Shown here one piece after another: positions 1 to 7,647 of a stretch of DNA of 16,999 nt. The notes beneath the pieces are model-generated. The model searched no databases. It had not been told where the DNA came from and saw nothing but the letters and a program-made list of their open reading frames with translations. The position numbers were made by a program, and so were the translations under genes. The stretch spans positions 1 through 16,999 of the forward strand of contig DWVA01000156.1 of assembly GCA_019120475.1 (NCBI GenBank). Direction: 5' to 3'. How positions within the stretch are numbered: position 1 is the first letter of the stretch; every line of letters begins with the position of its first letter. Origin of the DNA: Candidatus Blautia intestinipullorum (GTDB lineage Bacteria; Bacillota; Clostridia; Lachnospirales; Lachnospiraceae).

Positions 1-1247
1 AGGTGCGCAAGCTGATCGCCGGTCCGGACGGTGTGTTTATCTGTGATGAATGTATCGGGATCTGCGCGGAGATCATGGAAGAGGAACTGGCCGGATACGG
101 ACAGGACGAGGCGTATGATACGGATATCAATCTTCTGAAGCCGGAGGAGATCCACAGGATACTGGATGATTATGTGATCGGACAGGACGAAGCGAAAAAA
201 GCGCTGTCCGTAGCAGTATACAACCATTATAAGAGAATTCTGGCTGCCCGGGATCTGGATGTGGAGCTTCAGAAGAGCAACATTCTGATGCTGGGTCCTA
301 CCGGCTCGGGAAAAACTCTGCTGGCGCAGACACTGGCGCGTCTTTTGAATGTGCCTTTTGCTATCGCAGATGCTACGACACTGACCGAGGCAGGATATGT
401 AGGCGAGGATGTGGAAAATATCCTTCTGAAAATCATCCAGGCGGCGGATTACGACATCGAACGGGCGCAGTATGGGATCATCTATATTGACGAGATTGAT
501 AAGATCACCAGAAAATCTGAAAACGCGTCCATTACCCGTGATGTTTCCGGAGAAGGAGTACAGCAGGCGCTTCTGAAGATCCTGGAGGGAACAGTGGCAA
601 GCGTGCCGCCCCAGGGAGGCAGGAAACATCCTCATCAGGAATTTATCCAGATCGATACCACCAATATTCTGTTTATCTGCGGCGGTGCCTTTGAAGGAAT
701 CGAAAAGATCATTGAGGCAAGGCAGGATACGAAATCCATCGGCTTCGGCGCCGAGGTGGCGGCAAAAGAAGAGCGGAATGTGGGAGAAGTCCTGAAAGAC
801 GTAATGCCTGAGGACTTCATTAAATTCGGCCTGATACCGGAATTTATCGGACGTGTTCCGATCGTGGTGACACTGGACGGACTGGACGAACAGGCGCTGA
901 TCCGCATACTGAGAGAACCGAAAAATTCTCTCACAAAACAGTATCATAAGCTTTTTGAGCTGGATGGGGTAGAGCTGGACTTCCAGGATGACGCTCTGGA
1001 ACTTGTCGCGAAAAAATCTCTGGAACGCAAAACCGGCGCCAGAGGACTGCGTTCCATCATGGAAAATTCCCTGATGGATCTCATGTATAAAGCGCCTTCG
1101 GATCAGAGGATACGAAAGGCCATCATCACGAAAGAGACCGTGGAAGGAACCGGGGAACCGGAAATTATTTATGGAGAAGCTCCGGCCCAGCCTGTGAACA
1201 GAAGAAATTCCCGTTCCAGAAAAAAGGGAAAACCTGAAACGGCCTGA
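1..1247 (+). CDS. clpX: ATP-dependent Clp protease ATP-binding subunit ClpX (5' end outside window)
   Basis: AAA+ unfoldase that recognises, unfolds and threads cytoplasmic substrates into the ClpP peptidase. The reading frame is already open at base 1. The GTG at base 3 is an internal valine of the conserved EVRKLIAGPDG stretch, so the true start and the first zinc-finger cysteine pair lie upstream of the window. Numbering from the codon at base 3, the second zinc pair is C14/C17, Walker A GPTGSGKT is at 98-105, pore loop GYVGED at 131-136, Walker B IIYIDEID at 159-166 and the RKH loop at 207-209. The IGF tripeptide that docks on ClpP is at 246-248 and sensor-2 GAR at 346-348. The presence of IGF means it should work with ClpP, which is not in the window. 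The C-terminal tail (about 393-414) is basic and low in complexity. lon follows after 18 bases, so co-transcription is likely. Confidence 0.97.
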   Translation, partial: VRKLIAGPDGVFICDECIGICAEIMEEELAGYGQDEAYDTDINLLKPEEIHRILDDYVIGQDEAKKALSVAVYNHYKRILAARDLDVELQKSNILMLGPTGSGKTLLAQTLARLLNVPFAIADATTLTEAGYVGEDVENILLKIIQAADYDIERAQYGIIYIDEIDKITRKSENASITRDVSGEGVQQALLKILEGTVASVPPQGGRKHPHQEFIQIDTTNILFICGGAFEGIEKIIEARQDTKSIGFGAEVAAKEERNVGEVLKDVMPEDFIKFGLIPEFIGRVPIVVTLDGLDEQALIRILREPKNSLTKQYHKLFELDGVELDFQDDALELVAKKSLERKTGARGLRSIMENSLMDLMYKAPSDQRIRKAIITKETVEGTGEPEIIYGEAPAQPVNRRNSRSRKKGKPETA

Positions 1248-1265
1248 AGAAGGGACTGACATTAC

Positions 1266-3584
1266 ATGACACAGTTAATTCAGATACTGCCGGCCATCGC
1301 CCTTCGGGGAACTACGATACTGCCGGATATGATCGTTCATTTTGACGTCAGCAGAGAAAGGTCTGTGAAAGCGATCGAGGCGGCGATGCTCCATGACCAG
1401 ACGATCTTTCTGATCACCCAGAAAAATCCGGAGATCGAGACGCCGGGGATCGGGGATCTTTATAAAGTCGGAACAGTCGCCTATATCAAACAGGTGGTGA
1501 AGCTCCCTCATAATCTTCTCCGTGTCCTGGTAGAAGGGAAATCGAGAGCGGAGCTTTTGAATATAGAAGAGGAAGAACCATATCTGAAGGCAGAGATCAC
1601 GGGCTTTGAGTCCGATGCGCAGCATTACTCAGAGTCCGTCCGGGAGGCCATGTACCGGAGTATCCGGACATTGTTCCACCGCTATTGTATGGACAGCGGG
1701 AAAATCAGCCGTGAACTGGCGGCTCAGATCCTGAATATCCAGGATATTGAAGAGCTGATCTCACAGATCGCGGTAAATCTTCCTTTGTCCTATCAGAACA
1801 AACAGAAGATCCTGGAAGCGGTGACTCTGGAGGAACAGTATGAGGTGCTGGGGGCAATATTGACCAGCGAGACAGAAATCCTTCAGATCGGCCAGGAGCT
1901 TCAGCAGAAACTGAAAGAACGGGTAGATAAAAACCAGAGGGAATATATCTTAAGAGAACAGTTAAAACTGATCCGTGAAGAGCTGGGAGAGGACAAAACG
2001 TCCGACACCGCGGAAGAGTACCGCAAAAAGCTGGAAGATCTTGAAGCTTCTGCAGAAGTGAAGGAAAAGATATCCAAAGAGATCGACCGCTTTAAAAGCA
2101 TGTCAGGAAGCGCTGCGGAGAGCAGCGTTCTCAGTACCTATATCGAAACGCTTCTCAGTCTGCCCTGGAACCGCCGTTCTCAGGATTCTGACGATCTGAA
2201 CGAGGCGTGGAAGATACTGGAAGAAGGACATTATGGACTGAAAGATGTGAAGGAGCGGATCATGGAGTTCCTTTCCGTACGGAAACTGACCGCCGGAGGA
2301 AAAACGCCGATCCTCTGTCTGGTGGGACCTCCGGGAACAGGAAAAACATCTATCGCGAAGTCTGTGGCGGAAGCGCTTCACAAAAAATATGTAAGGATAT
2401 GTCTGGGCGGTGTTCGTGATGAAGCGGAGATACGCGGCCACAGAAAAACATATGTGGGGGCGATGCCCGGCCGAATCACGGCGGCGCTGCAGCAGGCGGG
2501 AGTAAGCAATCCGCTGATGCTTCTGGATGAGATCGATAAGACAAGCAGCGATTACCGCGGAGATGTTTCTTCCGCCCTGCTGGAGGTTCTGGATCCGGAA
2601 CAGAACAGCAGGTTCAACGATCACTATGTAGAAATCGCCCAGGATCTTTCGGAAGTACTTTTTATTGCCACGGCAAACGATATGCAGGAGATTCCGAGAC
2701 CTCTTCTGGACCGTATGGAAGTGATCGAAATTTCCGGTTATACGGAAAATGAGAAAGAACATATCGCCAAAGAGCATCTGATACCAAAACAGATGGAGAT
2801 CAACGGAATCCGGAAAGGGCAGCTCGTTATCCAGACGCCTGCGCTGGGAAAGATCATTAATCAGTATACAAAAGAAGCCGGAGTCCGCAGTCTGGAAAGA
2901 AAGATCGGACAGATCTGCCGCAAGGCAGCCAGACAGATCATGGAGAACGGAAAAGAAAAAGTGACGGTGAACAGTAAGAATCTGGAAGCTTTTCTGGGAC
3001 GGAGCCGTTACAGCTATCTGATGGCGAATCAGAAAGACGAGGTAGGAATCGCAAGAGGGCTGGCGTGGACCCAGGTAGGCGGAGATACCCTGCAGATAGA
3101 GGTGAATGTTCTTCCGGGAAAAGGAGAACTTGTCCTTACAGGTCAGCTCGGAGACGTGATGAAAGAGTCCGCCCAGGCCGGCATTTCCTATATCCGCTCT
3201 GTAGCGGATCAGTACGGTATCGCGCCGGAATTTTTCCAGGAGCATGATATTCATGTACATATACCGGAGGGAGCTGTTCCAAAAGACGGCCCTTCCGCCG
3301 GGATCACCATGGCTACGGCAATGCTGTCCGCTATTACAAAAAAAGAAGTAAGGGCGGATGTGGCTATGACAGGAGAGATTACTCTCCGGGGCCGTGTACT
3401 TCCCATCGGCGGCCTGAAGGAAAAGCTTCTGGCGGCAAAATACGCAAAGATCAAAGAGGTGCTTGTTCCAGAGAAAAACAAGGGAGATATTCAGGATATG
3501 GATCCGGAGATCCTGAAAGGACTGAAGATCTTCTACGTAGGCAGTATGACGGACGTACTTCATGAAGCCCTGAGAGAACACTGA
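1266..3584 (+). CDS. lon: ATP-dependent Lon protease
   Basis: Homo-oligomeric cytoplasmic AAA+ serine protease that degrades misfolded and regulatory proteins. The 772 residues match the usual length of bacterial LonA. The N-terminal substrate-binding domain (about 7-200) opens with ILPAIALRGTTILPDM and is followed by a charged helical linker (about 205-300). The ATPase has Walker A GPPGTGKT at 354-361 and Walker B LMLLDEID at 417-424. The C-terminal protease domain has the catalytic serine S677 in PKDGPSAG and lysine K720 in GGLKEKLL, spaced 43 residues apart as in the family, so it should be active. No membrane segment is present, so this is LonA, not LonB. The start is the ATG at 1266, with purine-rich GAAGAAGGG upstream. 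The gene sits 18 bases after clpX and 17 bases before ysxC; I see no promoter of its own. Confidence 0.97.
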   Translation: MTQLIQILPAIALRGTTILPDMIVHFDVSRERSVKAIEAAMLHDQTIFLITQKNPEIETPGIGDLYKVGTVAYIKQVVKLPHNLLRVLVEGKSRAELLNIEEEEPYLKAEITGFESDAQHYSESVREAMYRSIRTLFHRYCMDSGKISRELAAQILNIQDIEELISQIAVNLPLSYQNKQKILEAVTLEEQYEVLGAILTSETEILQIGQELQQKLKERVDKNQREYILREQLKLIREELGEDKTSDTAEEYRKKLEDLEASAEVKEKISKEIDRFKSMSGSAAESSVLSTYIETLLSLPWNRRSQDSDDLNEAWKILEEGHYGLKDVKERIMEFLSVRKLTAGGKTPILCLVGPPGTGKTSIAKSVAEALHKKYVRICLGGVRDEAEIRGHRKTYVGAMPGRITAALQQAGVSNPLMLLDEIDKTSSDYRGDVSSALLEVLDPEQNSRFNDHYVEIAQDLSEVLFIATANDMQEIPRPLLDRMEVIEISGYTENEKEHIAKEHLIPKQMEINGIRKGQLVIQTPALGKIINQYTKEAGVRSLERKIGQICRKAARQIMENGKEKVTVNSKNLEAFLGRSRYSYLMANQKDEVGIARGLAWTQVGGDTLQIEVNVLPGKGELVLTGQLGDVMKESAQAGISYIRSVADQYGIAPEFFQEHDIHVHIPEGAVPKDGPSAGITMATAMLSAITKKEVRADVAMTGEITLRGRVLPIGGLKEKLLAAKYAKIKEVLVPEKNKGDIQDMDPEILKGLKIFYVGSMTDVLHEALREH

Positions 3585-3601
3585 ATACAGAGAGGAAACC
3601 A

Positions 3602-4207
3602 ATGGTTATCAAACAAGCAGAATTAGACATTGTGTGCGGAGTCACCAGCCGACTTCCTGATACAGGAATGCCGGAAGTGGCTTTTGCAGGAAAATCCAAC
3701 GTGGGGAAATCCTCCCTGATCAACGGACTGATGAACAGGAAATCCCTGGCCCGCACCAGCGGACAGCCGGGGAAGACCCAGACTATCAATTTTTATAAGA
3801 TCAACAGAGAAATGTATCTGGTAGATCTTCCCGGATACGGATATGCCAGGGTATCCCAGTCGGAAAAAGAAAAATGGGGGAAGATGATCGAGCGTTATCT
3901 TCATACCTCCAAAAACCTCAGAGCTGTATTTCTTCTGATCGATATCCGGCATGCGCCTTCGGCAAACGACTGCCAGATGTATGAATGGATCCTTCACAAT
4001 GGGTTTCAGCCGATCATCATCGCCACAAAGCTGGATAAGCTGAAAAGAAGCCAGGTTCAGAAGAATCTGAAAATCCTGAGAGAAGGGCTCCGGTTGGAAA
4101 AGGACGCCGTGGTGATTCCTTTTTCAGCAGAAACGAAACAGGGAAGAGATGAGATCTGGGAACTGATCGGAGAGCTGATCACGCCGGATTCCGGAGAAGA
4201 ATCCTGA
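3602..4207 (+). CDS. ysxC: Ribosome biogenesis GTP-binding protein YsxC/EngB
   Basis: TRAFAC-class GTPase (EngB/YihA/YsxC family) required for late assembly of the 50S subunit; usually essential. The 201 residues match the family length. GTPase motifs in order are G1 GKSNVGKS (30-37), the G2 region around GKTQTINF (57-64), G3 DLPGYG (75-80), G4 TKLDK (142-146) and G5 FSAETKQG (174-181). The ATG at 3602 is preceded by AGAGAGGAAACC. Placement directly after lon, with clpX before it, is a common Firmicutes order, so the identification is supported by both sequence and context. Both neighbours are on the same strand with gaps under 20 bases. Confidence 0.96.
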   Translation: MVIKQAELDIVCGVTSRLPDTGMPEVAFAGKSNVGKSSLINGLMNRKSLARTSGQPGKTQTINFYKINREMYLVDLPGYGYARVSQSEKEKWGKMIERYLHTSKNLRAVFLLIDIRHAPSANDCQMYEWILHNGFQPIIIATKLDKLKRSQVQKNLKILREGLRLEKDAVVIPFSAETKQGRDEIWELIGELITPDSGEES

Positions 4208-4221
4208 AAGGACGGCACAGA

Positions 4222-5067
4222 ATGGGAATCATCAAAGCAGCAAAACTTGGATTTGACTATTTTAAATACGACGAAGACGGAAACGTGCAGGATACCCAGA
4301 GGGCAGTGGACAATGTGAACATAGATATCCAGGAGGGTGAATTTGTTGCTGTGCTGGGGCATAACGGCTCCGGAAAATCTACGCTGGCAAAACACATCAA
4401 CGCCCTTCTTCTTCCTACAGAAGGAACGATCTGGATTGACGGGATGGATACTCTAAAGGAACCGGAGCTGTGGAAAATACGCCAGAAAGCCGGTATGGTA
4501 TTCCAGAATCCGGACAATCAGATCATTGGAACAGTTGTGGAAGAGGACGTAGGATTCGGCCCGGAAAATATGGGAGTTCCTACAGAAGATATCTGGAAGC
4601 GGGTGGAAGAAAGTCTGGAAAAAACAGGGATGACCGCTTACCGCCATCATTCTCCAAATAAGCTGTCCGGCGGTCAGAAACAGCGGGTGGCGATCGCGGG
4701 AGTGATGGCTATGAGGCCCAGATGCATTGTGCTTGACGAGCCTACGGCTATGCTGGACCCCAATGGACGAAAAGAGGTTCTGGAGGCCGTGCGTCAGTTA
4801 AACAGACAGGAAAAAGTGACGGTGGTCCTGATCACTCATTACATGGAGGAAGTGATCCACGCGGATCATGTATATGTTATGGATGAAGGCCATGTGGTGA
4901 TGGAGGGAACGCCCAGAGAGATTTTTTCCCAGGTGGAAACTCTGAAAAAATACCGTCTGGATGTGCCCCAGGTAACCCTTCTTGCCTATGAACTGAAAAA
5001 ATCCGGAGTCGATCTTCCGGATGGGATTCTTACTACGGAAGAGCTGGTGAATATCTTATGTCAATAG
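4222..5067 (+). CDS. ecfA1: Energy-coupling factor transporter ATP-binding protein EcfA1
   Basis: One of two ATPases powering an ECF-type importer, in which interchangeable S components bind vitamins or metals and share one A1-A2-T energising module. The 281 residues contain Walker A GHNGSGKS (46-53), Q-loop QNPDNQ (95-100), signature LSGGQ (148-152), Walker B CIVLDEP (168-174) and switch H206. The FQNPDNQ form and the extended C-terminal part (about 235-281) are typical of CbiO/EcfA proteins and separate them from ordinary ABC ATPases. AAAGGA lies just upstream of the ATG. The last ten bases overlap ecfA2, implying translational coupling. It begins 14 bases after ysxC. Assignment as A1, not A2, rests on gene order and the QNPDNQ motif. 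Confidence 0.93.
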   Translation: MGIIKAAKLGFDYFKYDEDGNVQDTQRAVDNVNIDIQEGEFVAVLGHNGSGKSTLAKHINALLLPTEGTIWIDGMDTLKEPELWKIRQKAGMVFQNPDNQIIGTVVEEDVGFGPENMGVPTEDIWKRVEESLEKTGMTAYRHHSPNKLSGGQKQRVAIAGVMAMRPRCIVLDEPTAMLDPNGRKEVLEAVRQLNRQEKVTVVLITHYMEEVIHADHVYVMDEGHVVMEGTPREIFSQVETLKKYRLDVPQVTLLAYELKKSGVDLPDGILTTEELVNILCQ

Positions 5068-5942
5068 AGCTGAAAAACGTAACATACACCTACAGCCCGG
5101 GAACCGCCTATGAGATCCATGCGCTGAAAAATATCAATCTTACTATTCCGGACGGTCAGTTTATCGGTATGATCGGCCACACAGGAAGCGGAAAGTCTAC
5201 TCTGATCCAGCATTTCAACGCTCTGATCCGTCCTACCTCCGGAAACGTTCTGTATAACGGAGAAGATGTGTGGGCGGAAAACTACAACAGAAAAAATCTG
5301 AGAAGCCAGGTAGGACTGGTGTTTCAGTATCCGGAACACCAGCTTTTTGAAAGCGACGTTCTTTCCGATGTGTGCTTCGGGCCTGTAAATCAGGGGCTCA
5401 GCCGTGAGGAGGCGGAAGAGGAAGCAAAAAAAGCACTCATTCAGGTAGGGTTTAAGGAAAAGAATTTCCGGAAATCGCCTTTTGAGCTGTCCGGTGGTCA
5501 GAAAAAAAGAGTAGCTATCGCCGGAGTTCTGGCTATGAATCCGAAGATCCTGATCCTGGACGAGCCTACGGCAGGTCTTGATCCAAAAGGACGGGACGAG
5601 ATTCTTGATCAGATCGCGGAACTCCATTCTGCAAGAGGGATCACTATTGTCCTAGTGTCTCACAGTATGGAGGATGTGGCGAAATATGTGGAACGTCTGA
5701 TCGTGGTAAATAAGGGAGAAATTCCCTTTGACAGTACTCCGAAAGAAGTCTTTTCCCATTATAAAGAACTGGAGACCATGGGACTTGCGGCACCGCAGAT
5801 CACCTACATTATGCATGCCCTGAAAGAAAAGGGCCTGAAGGTGGAAAGCGGAGTCACCACCATTCCCGAGGCAAGGGAGGAAATCCTGAAAGCCTTAAGG
5901 GAAGCCGGTTCTCCTTTGCTGAAAGGAGGACAGGAAAAATGA
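5058..5942 (+). CDS. ecfA2: Energy-coupling factor transporter ATP-binding protein EcfA2
   Basis: Second ATPase of the ECF module; it forms the A1-A2 heterodimer that grips coupling helices of EcfT. The 294 residues carry Walker A GHTGSGKS (40-47), Q-loop QYPEHQ (90-95), signature LSGGQ (144-148), Walker B ILILDEP (164-170) and switch H202. FQYPEHQLF is characteristic of EcfA2 and differs from the QNPDNQ of its partner, which supports a heterodimer rather than a recent duplication. The start lies inside the 3' end of ecfA1 (10-base overlap), and its stop overlaps the ecfT start in an ATGA. The terminal codons carry the GAAAGGAGG that serves as the ribosome binding site for ecfT. Confidence 0.93.
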   Translation: MSIELKNVTYTYSPGTAYEIHALKNINLTIPDGQFIGMIGHTGSGKSTLIQHFNALIRPTSGNVLYNGEDVWAENYNRKNLRSQVGLVFQYPEHQLFESDVLSDVCFGPVNQGLSREEAEEEAKKALIQVGFKEKNFRKSPFELSGGQKKRVAIAGVLAMNPKILILDEPTAGLDPKGRDEILDQIAELHSARGITIVLVSHSMEDVAKYVERLIVVNKGEIPFDSTPKEVFSHYKELETMGLAAPQITYIMHALKEKGLKVESGVTTIPEAREEILKALREAGSPLLKGGQEK

Positions 5943-6742
5943 TACGGGATATTACCATAGGCCAGTATTATCCGGCCGATTCCGTGATCCACAGGCTGGA
6001 TCCCAGGACAAAACTTGCAGGCACTTTGATCTTTATTGTGTCTATATTTTTGTTCCACACGATTCCCGGTTATGCGGTGGCCACCGTCTTTTTGGCAGCG
6101 GCGATCAAAATCTCCAAAGTTCCGGTGAAGTTTATTTTCAAGGGTCTGAAGGCGATTTTCTTTATCCTTCTTATCACTATGGTGTTCAACATGCTTTTAA
6201 CGCCAGGAGAGGTGCTGTGGAGCTTTGGGATACTGAAGATCACAAAAGAAGGAATTTCCATGGCGGTGCGCATGGCGATCCGGCTTATTTATCTGGTGAT
6301 CGGTTCTTCGCTCATGACGCTGACGACCACTCCAAACCAGCTTACGGACGGTCTGGAGAAAAGTCTCAGGCCGCTGAATAAAATACATGTTCCGGTCCAT
6401 GAGATCGCAATGATGATGTCTATAGCCCTTCGTTTTATTCCGATCCTGCTGGAGGAGACGGATAAGATCATGAAGGCGCAGATCGCCAGAGGAGCGGATT
6501 TTGAAAGCGGCAATCTCATCCAGAAAGTGAAAAGCATGGTGCCGCTTCTGGTGCCTTTGTTCATCTCCGCCTTCCGCAGAGCCAATGACCTTGCCATGGC
6601 TATGGAAGCCAGATGTTATCACGGAGGCGAGCACAGAACACAGATGAAGCCTCTGCAGTATAAAAAGAGAGACAGACTGGCTTATCTGGTGCTGCTGGTT
6701 TACCTGGCAGCTGCCGCAGGCTTCCGGATCGCCGGGATCTGA
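5939..6742 (+). CDS. ecfT: Energy-coupling factor transporter transmembrane protein EcfT
   Basis: Integral membrane scaffold linking the EcfA1-EcfA2 ATPases to substrate-binding S components. The 267 residues show hydrophobic segments near 27-60, 70-88, 112-130 and 246-265. The family signature DPRTKL (21-26) follows the N-terminal HRL. The cytoplasmic coupling region has the paired Ala-Arg motifs, ARG at 183-185 and ARC at 224-226, that contact the ATPases; the second is a C in place of the usual G. The start overlaps the ecfA2 stop in ATGA, with AAAGGAGG nine bases upstream, a strong site. No S component is nearby, so this is probably the shared group II module serving S proteins encoded elsewhere. 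Confidence 0.93.
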   Translation: MIRDITIGQYYPADSVIHRLDPRTKLAGTLIFIVSIFLFHTIPGYAVATVFLAAAIKISKVPVKFIFKGLKAIFFILLITMVFNMLLTPGEVLWSFGILKITKEGISMAVRMAIRLIYLVIGSSLMTLTTTPNQLTDGLEKSLRPLNKIHVPVHEIAMMMSIALRFIPILLEETDKIMKAQIARGADFESGNLIQKVKSMVPLLVPLFISAFRRANDLAMAMEARCYHGGEHRTQMKPLQYKKRDRLAYLVLLVYLAAAAGFRIAGI

Positions 6743-6762
6743 ATGAAGAAGAAAGGGAAAAT

Positions 6763-7503
6763 ATGAAACGAGTAGGGCTTGTAGTAGCCTACGACGGCAC
6801 AAACTACTGCGGATGGCAGATACAGCCAAACGGAGTGACTATACAGGGAGTCCTGAACGATACCCTGTCAGAACTTTTGGGTGAAAAGATCGAGACCATG
6901 GGCGCCAGCCGGACGGACGCGGGAGTCCATGCTCTTGGAAATGTGGCGGTGTTTGACACGAACACCAGGATCCCCGGGGAAAAAATTTCCTATGCTCTGA
7001 ACCAGCGGCTGCCGGAGGACATCCGGATACAGCTTTCAGGGGAGGTGGAGCCTGACTTTCATCCAAGATACTGCGACAGTGAGAAAACCTACGAGTACCG
7101 GATCCTGAACAGAAGATTTCCGGTTCCAACAGAACGTCTCTATTCCTATTTTTATCATTATAAGTTGGATGTGGAGAAAATGAGGGAAGCAACCTCCTAT
7201 CTTATCGGAAGACATGATTTTGCCAGCTTCTGCGGGACAGGAGCCCAGGTGAAATCTACTGTGCGTACAGTAACGGCTATTGAAGTATGGAAGGACGGAG
7301 ATATGATCACGATCCGCGTATCCGGAGAGGGCTTTCTTTACAACATGGTCCGGATCATAGCCGGGACATTGATCCAGGTGGGGAACGGGCAGTATCCTCC
7401 GGAGAGAGTAAGAGATATACTCAACGCCTGTGACCGGGCAGCGGCGGGCCCTACGGCTCCGGCCCACGGACTGACATTGATGGGAATCCAGTTTTATGAG
7501 TGA
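6763..7503 (+). CDS. truA: tRNA pseudouridine(38-40) synthase TruA
   Basis: Converts uridines 38-40 in the anticodon arm of many tRNAs to pseudouridine. The 246 residues are of normal length. The catalytic aspartate is D52 in ASRTDAGVHA (48-57). The N-terminal VAYDGTNYCGWQIQPN and the later RHDFASFC and GEGFLYNMVRIIAGTL stretches are typical TruA landmarks. It begins 20 bases after ecfT, with AAAGGG just upstream of the ATG. The ecfA1-ecfA2-ecfT-truA order is classical in Firmicutes, but is usually preceded by ribosomal protein genes (rplQ) and followed by rplM-rpsI. Here it follows ysxC and ends the operon at a terminator. Confidence 0.96.
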   Translation: MKRVGLVVAYDGTNYCGWQIQPNGVTIQGVLNDTLSELLGEKIETMGASRTDAGVHALGNVAVFDTNTRIPGEKISYALNQRLPEDIRIQLSGEVEPDFHPRYCDSEKTYEYRILNRRFPVPTERLYSYFYHYKLDVEKMREATSYLIGRHDFASFCGTGAQVKSTVRTVTAIEVWKDGDMITIRVSGEGFLYNMVRIIAGTLIQVGNGQYPPERVRDILNACDRAAAGPTAPAHGLTLMGIQFYE

Positions 7504-7530
7504 CGTGCTAAATGAAAAGATTCTGTTCCT

Positions 7531-7564
7531 GTTTACAAAAGACAGCGAGCTGCTGTCGGTAAAC
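7531..7564 (+). other. Intergenic hairpin just downstream of truA
   Basis: Two nested inverted pairs are visible: outer GTTTAC (7531-7536) with GTAAAC (7559-7564), and inner GACAGC (7541-7546) with GCTGTC (7552-7557) around a five-base loop. It lies between the truA stop and the strong terminator and has no T-run after it, so it is not a terminator by itself. It may protect the mRNA 3' end or be a decayed terminator. Confidence 0.45.
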
Positions 7565-7581
7565 CAAAGGAATTGAAGAAG

Positions 7582-7631
7582 AAAAACAGCAGAAGAGCGA
7601 TCCTTGAGAAATCGTCTTTCTGCTGTTTTTT
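7582..7631. terminator. Bidirectional intrinsic terminator between truA and the cation exporter gene
   Basis: Arms AAAAACAGCAGAA (7582-7594) and TTCTGCTGTTTTT (7618-7630) are perfect 13-base complements. The stem continues inward with wobble pairs and a CGAT/ATCG match. Because the stem begins with A's and ends with T's, each strand gives a GC-containing hairpin followed by a U-run, which suits the two convergent genes on either side. Confidence 0.9.
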
Positions 7632-7647
7632 GCTGCTGTAAAACGGA

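Noticed and set aside
2103..3602. Long open frame of 499 codons on the minus strand opposite lon
   Set aside because: It lies wholly within lon, whose product has every expected motif. The antisense translation has no recognisable domain, so it is a shadow of codon bias.
7512..7562. Short cysteine-rich reading frame (MKRFCSCLQKTASCCR) after truA
   Set aside because: No ribosome binding site, and it runs through the hairpin at 7531-7564; the cysteines most likely come from the repeated GCTGCTGT-type sequence.
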